From a bacterium (lineage in GTDB: Bacteria; Auribacterota; UBA3054): 64,000 bases of DNA. Location: NCBI GenBank assembly GCA_017963805.1, contig JAGCTE010000048.1, positions 1 to 64,000 on the forward strand. Reading direction: 5' to 3'. Position numbers and translations under genes: made by a program. Positions 40,913 through 49,593 of the stretch are shown here, in pieces (position 1 is the first letter of the stretch; every line of letters starts with the position of its first letter). The notes under the pieces were generated by a model. That model saw only the letters and a list, made by a program, of their open reading frames with translations. It had not been told where the DNA came from and ran no database searches.

Positions 40913-42379
40913 ATGCAGATCAACCGTGTCCTGAGAAACACTTTTTCCCTCTTTACCGGCAAAGCCGCCTCCCATGCTCTGACGGCTCTTTTCAACATCT
41001 ATTTGACGCGGGCCTTGGGGAAGGAATTCTACGGTGATTTCACCGGCGCCCTCTCCTGGATAGTAATGTTCTCTATAGTCGCGGAATACGGCCTTGGCAC
41101 GCTCATTACCAGGATCGTGGCCAGGGAGCCCAGCCGCAGCGGCGAGCTTTTCTGGAATTCCGTTGTTCTTAAGACTTTCTGCTCCGTTTTCGCCGTCGCT
41201 TTGGCGCTCGGCGCGCTCGTTCTGAGGGATCTTTCGGGCTTCGGAGCGGGCGGCGAAGATCTGACGCTCATCGCGCTCTTCTGCCTTTTCCTTTTCGCCA
41301 ACGCCTGGTACATGTCGATGGCGGCCGTTTTAAGGGGCCACCAGGACAACCACCTCGAGGCGGCGCTTTTCCTGATCGGGAAAGTGATCTACGTTGCCCT
41401 CGGCTTCGGAACTCTCTGCTTTGCGAAATGCGGCTTGGACGTTAAGACGAGGCTTATGGCCGTTTATTTCGCCCTCGGTTCCTTCGTTCCCCTTGTTTTG
41501 GGAACGGTCATCCTGAGAGCGCGCTACAAGCTCGGCTTTTCGAAACCGAGCCTCAAAGTGATAAAGGAGATGCTGACCCAGGGGTGGCAGTTTTTCACGA
41601 TCATGTTCACCTCAACGCTGCACCTCAAATTCGACCACGTCCTTTTGTGGTGGTTCGGCTTCAAGGCGCAGCTGGGAGTTTACGGCGCCGCCTACAATCT
41701 GGTGCTTATCCCGCTCTTTCTGACGAACTCTTTCACGGAGTCGATGTATCCCGCTTTAGCCAGCAGCAAAGAAGCGGGGGAGGAGGACTTCTGGCAGAGG
41801 GTCATGGTAAGTTTACGCTGGATCGGCTGCTTAGGCTTCCCCTTCCTTTTCTGGGCGACGCTGGAAGCCCCCAGGATCCTTGACCTCGTCTACGGCAAGG
41901 AATTCGTGGAGGGCGCCCTGGCGCTCCAGATCCTGATCTGGGGCCAGGGGCTCGACCTTTTCTGCCCCTTCTTCGGGCACGTGCTTTACGTCAAGGAAAA
42001 GGAGCGCAAGGTCTTCTTCATAAACCTGGCCAGTCTGATCGGCAACATCCTGGCCAACGTGATACTGATCTACTTCCTCTGCCTGAAGAGGGGCAACGAC
42101 CCGACTTTGGCGCCCATAGCTTCCGCTCTTTCCATGGTCGTTTCCCTTTCCATCATGTTCATAGGCTACGTCATAAGCTTTGCCGAATTTGGCAAAGCCA
42201 AAGCGAGCCTTCTGGCGCTCGCCCTTCCGGCTGTCCTGGCGCTTGTCACTTTGCCGGTCGTTTTCCTTGTAAAGCCCTATGTTCCGGTCTATCTGACCTG
42301 GCTCGTTTACGGTATTGTCTTCATGATATTGGCTTTCGCCCTTAAGGTCGTGAAGCTTTCCGACTACCGCCGTTTCTGA
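40913..42379 (+). CDS. Polysaccharide flippase (Wzx/RfbX-like)
   Basis: A 488-residue polytopic membrane protein with about 14 hydrophobic segments, of the MOP/oligosaccharide flippase superfamily. The N-terminus (RNTFSLFTGKAASHALTAL, FNIYLTRALGKEFYGDF) matches the family, in which lipid-linked sugar units are moved to the outer face of the inner membrane. No glycosyltransferase cluster surrounds it. It begins 18 bases behind tRNA-Pro and is probably read from the tRNA promoter. Confidence 0.88.
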   Translation: MQINRVLRNTFSLFTGKAASHALTALFNIYLTRALGKEFYGDFTGALSWIVMFSIVAEYGLGTLITRIVAREPSRSGELFWNSVVLKTFCSVFAVALALGALVLRDLSGFGAGGEDLTLIALFCLFLFANAWYMSMAAVLRGHQDNHLEAALFLIGKVIYVALGFGTLCFAKCGLDVKTRLMAVYFALGSFVPLVLGTVILRARYKLGFSKPSLKVIKEMLTQGWQFFTIMFTSTLHLKFDHVLLWWFGFKAQLGVYGAAYNLVLIPLFLTNSFTESMYPALASSKEAGEEDFWQRVMVSLRWIGCLGFPFLFWATLEAPRILDLVYGKEFVEGALALQILIWGQGLDLFCPFFGHVLYVKEKERKVFFINLASLIGNILANVILIYFLCLKRGNDPTLAPIASALSMVVSLSIMFIGYVISFAEFGKAKASLLALALPAVLALVTLPVVFLVKPYVPVYLTWLVYGIVFMILAFALKVVKLSDYRRF

Positions 42380-42391
42380 TTTCTTTCGGGC

Positions 42392-42421
42392 TTTACAGAA
42401 CGCCGCCCACTTTGCTAAAAT
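42392..42421 (+). promoter_or_regulatory. Promoter of transketolase
   Basis: TTTACA (42392-42397), 18-base spacer, TAAAAT (42416-42421) preceded by TGC. The leader to the ATG at 42470 is about 42 bases. Confidence 0.75.
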
Positions 42422-42469
42422 CTCTCTATCAATTGTGTGTGTATCTAAAAACAAGGCCCAGGTCTACCT

Positions 42470-44392
42470 ATGAGCATTTTAAAACGCGGTTTTTTTGAAG
42501 AAAAACTGAGCGGGGAAGAGATTTCCGCCCTTAACGAGCAGCTGAAAGTCAGCCGCGGAGCCATCGTCAAGATGACGACTCTGGCCGGCTGCGGACACCC
42601 CGGCGGTTCGCTTTCATCCCTTGAAACTTACACTCTGCTTTGGCAGTGCGCGAATGTCGATCCCAAGGAGCCGAGGAAATTCGGCCGGGACACCATAGTT
42701 GTCAGCCACGGGCATACTTCGCCTGGCGTTTACGCGGCCTTGGCGGGCGCGGGCTTCATCGACCTTAGGGAAGCGGTGGTGACTTTCCGCCAGAAGGGCG
42801 GCTCTTTCCCGGGACACATCGAGCAATGCGTGCCGGGCGTCGAGTGGGACACCGGCAACCTGGGCCAGGGTCTCTCCGCCTGCGTAGGCTTCGCGCTCGC
42901 GGACCGCATGACCGGCGTCAAGGCGAAAGTGTGGTGCGTGATGGGGGACGGCGAACAGCAGAAAGGCCAGATCGCCGAAGCTAGAAGAACGGCCGTCAAA
43001 TACGCCCTGCCCCTGGCCGCCATAATAGACTACAACGAACTGCAGATCTGCGGCGACATCCACAAAGTGATGTTTCAGCCGCTTAAGGCCGAATGGGAAG
43101 CCGATGGCTGGGACGTAATCGAAGTGAACGGCCACGATCTCCAGGCCCTCTACGGCGCCTTGAGAAAGGCTTACCTCTCCGAAAAGCCTGTCATGATCCT
43201 GGCCAAAACGATCATGGGGCACGGCATCTCCTTCATGGAGAACCAGGCGAAATACCACGGCTCCGCGCTAAGTATGGATCTCTGCCGCGAAGCGCTCAAA
43301 GAACTCGGCCTTCCCGACGATCTCGACGAACTTATGGCGGAACGCAAAGCCAAGACGCCGCGCCCGCCCGTTCGTCCCAAGAGCCCCGACATCACGCTCG
43401 ACCCCGGAACGCCCGAGCTCTACACCGAGAGCACAGACAACAGGAGCGCCTGGGGCAAAGCGCTCGCCGACATCGCGAAGGCGAACAAGGACAAAGCCGG
43501 CGCCAGCCCGATGGCCGCGCTTGACTGCGACCTCAAGGGCAGCGTGAAAGTCGCGGACTTCGAGAAAGTCTGGCCCGAGAACTTCTTCCAGATCGGCATC
43601 CAGGAACACAACGCGGCGGTCATCGCCGGCGCCATGAGCACAAGAGGCGTCCAGTCTTTCTGGGCCGACTTCGGCGCTTTCGGCGTGGACGAGACTTACA
43701 ACCAGCACCGCATGTCCGTGATGAACGGCGCCTTCCCGAAGATCGTCTGCACGCACTGCGGACTTGACGTAGGCGAAGACGGCAGGACGCACCAGTGCGT
43801 CGACTACCTCGGCCTCTACAGGAACCTCCTCGGCTTCGAGGTCATCGTTCCGGCCGACCCGAACCAGACCGATCGCGCCGTCAGATACCTCGCCCTTACA
43901 AAGAAGCCGACGCTTCTGGTCATGGGCCGCTCGAAAGTCGCGATCATCGCCAAGGAAGACGGCACTCCTTTCTTCGGCACGGACTACAAATACGCTTACG
44001 GCAAAGCCGACCTTCTGCGCACCAAATCTGATCCCAAGGCCGCGGTTCTAGTCTGCGGCACTCCTTGTGCGAACGCCGTCGCCGCTTCCGACGAACTGGC
44101 GAAGCAGGGGACGGAGGTTGCCGTTTACAACATCTCTTCGCCTCTGGAAATAGACGTTGATGCGCTGAAGGCTGCGGCCAAGACAGGCCTCATCGTGACC
44201 GTCGAGGATCACCTCGTCGTCAGCGGGCTGGGCATGAGCGTCGCGGAAAAACTTCAGGAACTCGGTTTGAACTGCAAGCTCGTGAAGCTCGGCGTCACTT
44301 CTTTCGCCGGCTCCGCCACGCCCAAAGAACTCTATGCCGAATATTCCCTGGACGCCCCAGGCATAAAAAAGGCGATAGAAGCCGCGCTTTAA
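42470..44392 (+). CDS. tkt: Transketolase
   Basis: Thiamine-diphosphate enzyme of the pentose phosphate pathway that transfers two-carbon units. The 640-residue protein is single-chain with both halves. The ThDP/Mg site is GDGEQQKGQIAEA, with GCGHPGGSLSS near the N-terminus and VVSHGHTSPGVYAAL after it. The pyrimidine domain contains FQIGIQEHNAAVIAGAMS with the catalytic Glu, FWADFGAFG and HCGLDVGEDGRTHQ. Length is normal. It heads a run with the YfhO protein, which starts one base after its stop. Confidence 0.95.
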   Translation: MSILKRGFFEEKLSGEEISALNEQLKVSRGAIVKMTTLAGCGHPGGSLSSLETYTLLWQCANVDPKEPRKFGRDTIVVSHGHTSPGVYAALAGAGFIDLREAVVTFRQKGGSFPGHIEQCVPGVEWDTGNLGQGLSACVGFALADRMTGVKAKVWCVMGDGEQQKGQIAEARRTAVKYALPLAAIIDYNELQICGDIHKVMFQPLKAEWEADGWDVIEVNGHDLQALYGALRKAYLSEKPVMILAKTIMGHGISFMENQAKYHGSALSMDLCREALKELGLPDDLDELMAERKAKTPRPPVRPKSPDITLDPGTPELYTESTDNRSAWGKALADIAKANKDKAGASPMAALDCDLKGSVKVADFEKVWPENFFQIGIQEHNAAVIAGAMSTRGVQSFWADFGAFGVDETYNQHRMSVMNGAFPKIVCTHCGLDVGEDGRTHQCVDYLGLYRNLLGFEVIVPADPNQTDRAVRYLALTKKPTLLVMGRSKVAIIAKEDGTPFFGTDYKYAYGKADLLRTKSDPKAAVLVCGTPCANAVAASDELAKQGTEVAVYNISSPLEIDVDALKAAAKTGLIVTVEDHLVVSGLGMSVAEKLQELGLNCKLVKLGVTSFAGSATPKELYAEYSLDAPGIKKAIEAAL

Positions 44393-44393
44393 G

Positions 44394-46739
44394 ATGGGTA
44401 ACGAGAGGAAAGAGCTGAAATGGTTCGGGGCAGCTCTGCTTGCCCTCGGGCTTCTTTGGCTCTTCAGATCCGTGCTCCTGGGGACGGGCTTCTTTTTCGG
44501 CGACTTCGCCAACCAGGATCTTCCCAAGCTTTTCTTCAACGCCGGGGAATTGTTGAACGGCCGCTTCCCGGCCTGGTGCCCCTACCACGACTTAGGACGT
44601 CCCTTCGGGCAGATGGCCTGGCACTCCGTCTTCTACCCGCTGTATCTCCTTTGCGTTCCCCTCGCGAAAGACCTGGCCGCCTTTGAAAAAGCGGTCTCCT
44701 TCATCTACGTTTTCCAAGTCTTCTTCGGCGCGCTGGGCGTTTATTTTCTCCTGAGATTTTGGAAAGTTTCCAGGCCCGCCGCCACTGCGGCCGCGGCGGC
44801 CGCAGGCTACTGTGCCTCGGTCGTCATCACCATGACGAGCGCCAACAACGGCGCGGGCTACGGTTTCATTCCCTGGGTCATGCTAAGCTTGGAGCACATG
44901 AGAGCGGAGGCGGAAAACAAACTAAGCCTGAAAACGCTTTCCCTTTCCCTTATAGGTGGCGGCGCATTGGGCTGCTGTTTTTTAGTGGGCGTCATCCAGA
45001 GGATGCCGTACATGGCGGCTTTCCTTTGCGCTTTCTTCCTTTACGAACTGATCGAGCTCAGAAAAGAAAAGCAGGCGCTCCTAAGGTTCCTCCTTCATGG
45101 CGCGCTCTTACTGGCCGTCGGGCTTTTGATCTCCGCTATCCTTGTCGTTCCCGGTCTGGAGTATTACGGCAACAGCGGACGTCCCGAACAGGACATCTAC
45201 AAGAACGTCAGCGACCAGGCGAGCTGGTATTTCTTCCTGACCAACATCATTCCCGATCTTTTCGGCCGCGTTAAGGCGCCGAATTCCGGCAGCGACTGGA
45301 ATATCTTCTGGGGAGGGGACAACTGGCACATAGGGCAGTTCTGGCAGTACTGGTGCCGCGTTGCTTACACCGGGCTCTGGCCTTTCCTGGCGCTCCTCTT
45401 GGTTCCGGCCTATCTGAAAAAACATTTCTCCGTCAGGGCTCTGGTCTTTTTCCTGATCGCCATTATCGCGGTGCTCTACATTTACGGAATCGAAAATCCA
45501 TTCCAGTATTTCCTCGCTTATCTTGTCAAGCCGCTGAGAAACCTTAGGATCCCGGTAAGGTACGCTTATTTCATCTCGCTCCCTGTCAGCCTGCTCTTCG
45601 CCTTCCTGTTCGACCAATTCTGGCCTACTGAAAAGACCGAAATAAAAAAGGGTTTCTGGCTCTTCCTCTTCGCGAGCCTTTTTATCATCGGGATCGCCGT
45701 CGTCATTGGGCTCAATAAGGTTCCCGACAACGCCGTTACGAAAGCCGTTTTCAACTTCGCGGTCTTGAGGCAGTATGTCATCTTTTTGATCGGCATTGCG
45801 CTCTACCTCATCGCCTGCAAAAAAGAGCAGACGATCACCAAGTGGGCCTTCGCCGCGCTCATAGTTTTCGACCTGGCCTCTTTCGGCGGCGAGATCAACG
45901 CCTGCCCTCAGTCCGCCGCGGAATCCAACGCCGCCAATCCCGTTTCCATGGCGCTGAAAGGCGACCAGATCTCCAAGGGGCCTCAGGGTCGCTGCCGCTA
46001 CCGCTGGGACGCCGTGCAGGCCACGCAGAAGACCGTTATCTGGGGCCTTGATTCCGTCAACGGCTATATCATGACGAGGACAAGCTGGGAGCAGCCCTTA
46101 TGGAACGCCAGGAAGCAGGGAGAAGCGTATAAAAAGCGCTTCGACGAGCTCTTCAACATCCGCTACGACCTTAACAATCAGACGAGGCTTCCCGCCGAAA
46201 AGATCCCGAAATGGGCCAGAGGCTTCACCAAGTACGGCATTTTCGTCAAGGACAATATCTTCGCCATGCCGAGAGTTTGGTTCGTTCCCACGGCGGTCAG
46301 GGAAGACGATGATCCCGCTTCCATAGTCATGTCGAATGACTTCGAGCCCTCCCGCAAGGTCGTCATAAGCGGCGCTTCCATTCCCGAGCAGCTCTCAGGC
46401 GAAGCAGGGGAGGAAGGCCCCTTCGGCAAAGTGAACTTGACCGATTACGCTTCGCAGGAGATCAAAGCGAAAGTGAACGCCGAAGTGCCCGGCTACGTTG
46501 TCTTCAGCGAACTCTATTATCCCGGCTGGACAGCCGCGCTCGACGATAAGCCGACACCAATACTGCGCGCCGACGCCGCCCTGAGGGCTGTGCAAGTCGA
46601 CGCGGGCGAACACACGATAACGCTGCAGGCCAAGATCACTCACCAGAGCGCGCTCATAATTTGCTACGCAATGGGGCTCGTGCTTTTCCTTGCGGCCGCG
46701 GTCTACAGAACATCACTTCTTTTCATAAAAAAATCTTGA
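44394..46739 (+). CDS. YfhO-like polytopic membrane protein
   Basis: A 781-residue protein with about 12 membrane segments in the first ~500 residues and a C-terminal outer beta domain (about 560-745) closed by two further hydrophobic helices. The layout and motifs (FGDFANQDLPKLFF, PLYLLCVPL, SANNGAGYGFIPWVMLSLEHM split around its core, VVPGLEYYGNSGR) fit the YfhO/GT-C-like family, tied in other bacteria to glycosylation of wall polymers. Residues ~128-136 include a run of alanines from a GCC/GCG-rich tract. It precedes a small lipoprotein gene. Confidence 0.8.
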   Translation: MGNERKELKWFGAALLALGLLWLFRSVLLGTGFFFGDFANQDLPKLFFNAGELLNGRFPAWCPYHDLGRPFGQMAWHSVFYPLYLLCVPLAKDLAAFEKAVSFIYVFQVFFGALGVYFLLRFWKVSRPAATAAAAAAGYCASVVITMTSANNGAGYGFIPWVMLSLEHMRAEAENKLSLKTLSLSLIGGGALGCCFLVGVIQRMPYMAAFLCAFFLYELIELRKEKQALLRFLLHGALLLAVGLLISAILVVPGLEYYGNSGRPEQDIYKNVSDQASWYFFLTNIIPDLFGRVKAPNSGSDWNIFWGGDNWHIGQFWQYWCRVAYTGLWPFLALLLVPAYLKKHFSVRALVFFLIAIIAVLYIYGIENPFQYFLAYLVKPLRNLRIPVRYAYFISLPVSLLFAFLFDQFWPTEKTEIKKGFWLFLFASLFIIGIAVVIGLNKVPDNAVTKAVFNFAVLRQYVIFLIGIALYLIACKKEQTITKWAFAALIVFDLASFGGEINACPQSAAESNAANPVSMALKGDQISKGPQGRCRYRWDAVQATQKTVIWGLDSVNGYIMTRTSWEQPLWNARKQGEAYKKRFDELFNIRYDLNNQTRLPAEKIPKWARGFTKYGIFVKDNIFAMPRVWFVPTAVREDDDPASIVMSNDFEPSRKVVISGASIPEQLSGEAGEEGPFGKVNLTDYASQEIKAKVNAEVPGYVVFSELYYPGWTAALDDKPTPILRADAALRAVQVDAGEHTITLQAKITHQSALIICYAMGLVLFLAAAVYRTSLLFIKKS

Positions 46740-46749
46740 GGAAAAAACC

Positions 46750-46902
46750 ATGAAAAAACTGCTTTTTCTCTCTCTTCTCATCCTCTTCGTTTTAAGCTTA
46801 GCCGGCTGCGCCATGCAGGATTCCCTCGACGCCGACGCCCCCAACAACCACATCTTCAGGGACCCCGACCAGCAGAGCGTGGTCTATCCCGACGCGGAAT
46901 GA
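46750..46902 (+). CDS. Small lipoprotein (50 residues)
   Basis: ATG at 46750 after GAGGAAAAAACC. The 50-residue product begins MKKLLFLSLLILFVLSLAGC, a complete lipoprotein signal with lipobox LAGC and Cys20. The 30-residue mature part is acidic and Pro/Asn-rich. Its stop overlaps the start of the large secreted protein (ATGATG), so translation is coupled. It may be a membrane-bound partner of the protein encoded downstream. No homologous family is recognised. Confidence 0.75.
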   Translation: MKKLLFLSLLILFVLSLAGCAMQDSLDADAPNNHIFRDPDQQSVVYPDAE

Positions 46903-49277
46903 TGCTTTTGAAAACAGTTTTTTCTGTTTTCCTTTTTGCGCTGTTTGCGGTTCAGCTTGTTCCCGCGGTTGAACTGGGTGAGAACGACTATCTCAACGAG
47001 CATGACCTTCCGGTTGTCATAGAGGTCCCGTACTACGAAAAAGGCAGCAAAGAGGAACAGCCGCTGGAACTGGTCCTGCAGCCCGGAGACCTCTACAAGG
47101 GAAGGAACGGGCAAAACGCCCTCATTTACGAAAAATACGGTCTCGTTGAAAAGACCTTAGCGGAGTTTGTCAAAAAGGAAAGACCTGCGCCTGTCGTAAA
47201 TTGGAGAGACGGCAGACCGGCGGATGACAACGCTTACGAAAAATATCTGGCCGGCTTGAAAACAGAAAAAATGCCGGAGGATTGGGTAAAAAGATATCGC
47301 TCCTATTACTCCGACGAACTGGAAAACATCGAATACAAGATAAAAGACCAGCTGGAATGGAAAAAGACCAACGCTCACAACGAAAAAAGGCTCATGAAAC
47401 TGGAAAAAGACAAAGCTTTTTTCCAGAGCATCAGTTCCAGGATAGACGACCTTGAAGATCCCGCATCCGACCCTGATCAGGACGGACTCGACAACAGGAC
47501 AGAATACGCGAGGGGCACCAATCCCTTCCTCAAGGACTACGTCTCGGCCTATCCCATGTACTACGAGGTAGTCTACGACCACAGCCCGGTGGTCACCGGA
47601 ACTTTTTATCTTGTCAATTCTTTCAGCGAACCCTTCACGGTCCAATGGAGCAACGGCCTGAACGCCGGGTCCGACTTTTACAAGCTGAACGTTGACCTAA
47701 ACGGCCAGCCGGCCCCTCAGATGACCATGACGCTCCCGCCTGTTTCCACGAACAGATTGGACTGCTATTTCAGCGCCGAGGCTTTCCCCAGATATTTTGA
47801 CGATGCTTATGAAATTTATTTTTACGATGTTACAAACGAATACGAAACCGCCCGCTTCGGCGTAAGGTTCCACACTTACGAAGACAACAGCCAGCCCTTG
47901 ACAAGCCCTGAAATAACGGAACCTAAAAAAGGTTCGCTCTTTACAGTCAATGACAAGCTGACTTTACGCTGGGTCGAGCCGGAAGGCAAGAAAATGATAA
48001 GCGACCGCAGGGAAAGGATCAATTACAAGATCCAGCTGATAGATCCTTTCGGCAAGGACGGGGAAAAAGACGTCAGCAAGGGCGGAAACGCATTCGTGAA
48101 AAAGCATCAGAACTTCAAGGCGAACGATTTCAAGCCCGGCACCTACTTCTGGAGAGTCAACAAGCAGGATCGTTTCCACACTCCCGTAGGTTCCTCTTGG
48201 AGCTGGTTCGCCGTCGGGAAAGAAATGACGAAACCAATTCTCCCTATCAAGGGAGATTCGCGTTTGAGGTGCGATTTTTATTTAAAGTCCGGGGATGCTA
48301 ACAGGCACTATGTTTTCGATCTCACAAAGGGACTTCCTTTCAAACATGATGTTTTCGGCAAGGAAGGATCGCATTTCCGTTCCCCGCTTCCTGAAGGATT
48401 GTCTTATGTTCCCAGGGAAGATGACAAAAATAGATCTCTTATATCAGGCACGCCGGAAAAGGTAGGCAGATATACCAACCTGTTTGTTTGCGTCTGCAAT
48501 AGATACGACGGCAAAGATATCATAGAGACCCAAAGGTTCATATTCGTCGTTCATAACGACAGGAACAAATGTTTGTCGGAATCGTTTTATAACGCGACGA
48601 AGAAAGCGGTCGTGCATGATCTGACGGTCATGATCCCTTTTGAATACACGGCGAAAAGCATTCACGATGAGTTTTATTGCCAGGGAGGGCCGGCGTTGAA
48701 CGAGAATACGGATGCCGGGTTCCTTTACCCGCTGCCTGACGGTCTTGAAGGCAAACGCGCGGAAAACGGCGATTACGTCATATCGGGGACGCCTCTGAAA
48801 GGCGGGTGTCTCACCAATGTTTTCACCGTCAAATGCGGAACGGTCTCCTCAGAGGAACGGCATATCTTCAGGATCCAGGATCTTGGTGAACCGGTCCCCG
48901 AGGAAAAAAGAAAGTTTACCGAGTCGAAAACGTATTTTTGGACGAGCAATTATGAAGAAGTGAAGCACAAGTGCTTCTTTGACGTGTCGGTGAATTATTT
49001 TTTGAAGTACGATACGCCTAAAATAGGGTGGAATGATTTTGTCAAGGAAGGCAAATTTGAGTTGTTGGGAGAACTGCCGAAAGGTTTGAGGATCGACATG
49101 TGCGATCCGCCGCCGTCTATGGACACGAACAAATTCCACGCGACCTGGGCGATCTGCGGGAAGCCTTTAGAGGCGGGCGTTTTCACGAATTATATTCAAT
49201 ACACCGAAGGGGAAAAAGTTCGCAAGGTAAGACATGTTTTCAGGATAAAAGAAGAGCCGGCGGTCTGGTATAGATAA
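46899..49277 (+). CDS. Large secreted protein with calcium motif and putative-Ig repeats
   Basis: A 792-residue protein with a signal peptide (about 1-22). A coiled or helical region follows, then a thrombospondin-3-like calcium loop DPDQDGLDNRTEYARGTNPF at about 191-210. A fibronectin-III/Ig-like domain lies at about 340-450. Three putative-Ig (He_PIG-like) repeats have the LP.GL......I.GTP...G....F pattern, at about 499 (LPEGLSY), 612 (LPDGLEG) and 725 (LPKGLRI). The third has CGKPLEAG in place of SGTP. It is probably a surface or secreted binding protein. No anchor is seen at the C-terminus. Confidence 0.75.
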   Translation: MMLLKTVFSVFLFALFAVQLVPAVELGENDYLNEHDLPVVIEVPYYEKGSKEEQPLELVLQPGDLYKGRNGQNALIYEKYGLVEKTLAEFVKKERPAPVVNWRDGRPADDNAYEKYLAGLKTEKMPEDWVKRYRSYYSDELENIEYKIKDQLEWKKTNAHNEKRLMKLEKDKAFFQSISSRIDDLEDPASDPDQDGLDNRTEYARGTNPFLKDYVSAYPMYYEVVYDHSPVVTGTFYLVNSFSEPFTVQWSNGLNAGSDFYKLNVDLNGQPAPQMTMTLPPVSTNRLDCYFSAEAFPRYFDDAYEIYFYDVTNEYETARFGVRFHTYEDNSQPLTSPEITEPKKGSLFTVNDKLTLRWVEPEGKKMISDRRERINYKIQLIDPFGKDGEKDVSKGGNAFVKKHQNFKANDFKPGTYFWRVNKQDRFHTPVGSSWSWFAVGKEMTKPILPIKGDSRLRCDFYLKSGDANRHYVFDLTKGLPFKHDVFGKEGSHFRSPLPEGLSYVPREDDKNRSLISGTPEKVGRYTNLFVCVCNRYDGKDIIETQRFIFVVHNDRNKCLSESFYNATKKAVVHDLTVMIPFEYTAKSIHDEFYCQGGPALNENTDAGFLYPLPDGLEGKRAENGDYVISGTPLKGGCLTNVFTVKCGTVSSEERHIFRIQDLGEPVPEEKRKFTESKTYFWTSNYEEVKHKCFFDVSVNYFLKYDTPKIGWNDFVKEGKFELLGELPKGLRIDMCDPPPSMDTNKFHATWAICGKPLEAGVFTNYIQYTEGEKVRKVRHVFRIKEEPAVWYR

Positions 49278-49297
49278 AAATGCGCCGGAAGGACTTT

Positions 49298-49306
49298 TGC
49301 TATAAT
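49298..49306 (+). promoter_or_regulatory. Extended -10 of the MutL-like cassette
   Basis: TGC then TATAAT (49301-49306). Eight bases separate it from the ATG at 49315, so the transcript has almost no leader. No good -35 is found. Confidence 0.65.
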
Positions 49307-49314
49307 CTCTCCAT

Positions 49315-49593
49315 ATGATAAAGACTAGTCTGACAGTTGAGGAGACGGAAGAGATCGTCGAAAAGATCGCCAATTGGAGCAAGAAGTACGACTTGCCCGC
49401 GGCGACGACTTTCCTTTTCGAGGTCAACCGTCCCATCGCGCCCATCACCGCCCACATTCTTATCGGGTTCGGGGGGATACTGAACACGGTGATGCCGCTC
49501 GACATGCGGGACCTTGGTCTTTTTCTCCTGGAGGACGCCAATACTTTGAAATTAGAAGAAAGGATAAAGGAACTTACTGCAAAAAATGACTAA
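49315..49593 (+). CDS. Small conserved-looking protein of unknown function, first gene of the MutL-like cassette
   Basis: A 92-residue protein without signal peptide. Residues 1-30 form a charged helix; a central segment (about 27-65) with ATTFLFEVNRPIAPI and ILIGFGGILNTV is hydrophobic enough to be membrane-associated or buried; a charged C-terminal helix follows. I do not recognise a family. It overlaps the MutL-like gene by 8 bases, so it is translated with it and probably works with it. The ATG follows an extended -10 by 8 bases. Confidence 0.65.
   Translation: MIKTSLTVEETEEIVEKIANWSKKYDLPAATTFLFEVNRPIAPITAHILIGFGGILNTVMPLDMRDLGLFLLEDANTLKLEERIKELTAKND

Noticed and set aside
40724-40975. 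Minus-strand frame with SERLDLNQRPLDPQSSALPG
   Set aside because: Antisense of tRNA-Pro; a recurrent artefact in databases.
44770-44815. GCC/GCG-rich tract with GCGGCCGC palindromes
   Set aside because: It encodes an alanine run in the YfhO-like protein; no evidence for a separate regulatory or repeat element.
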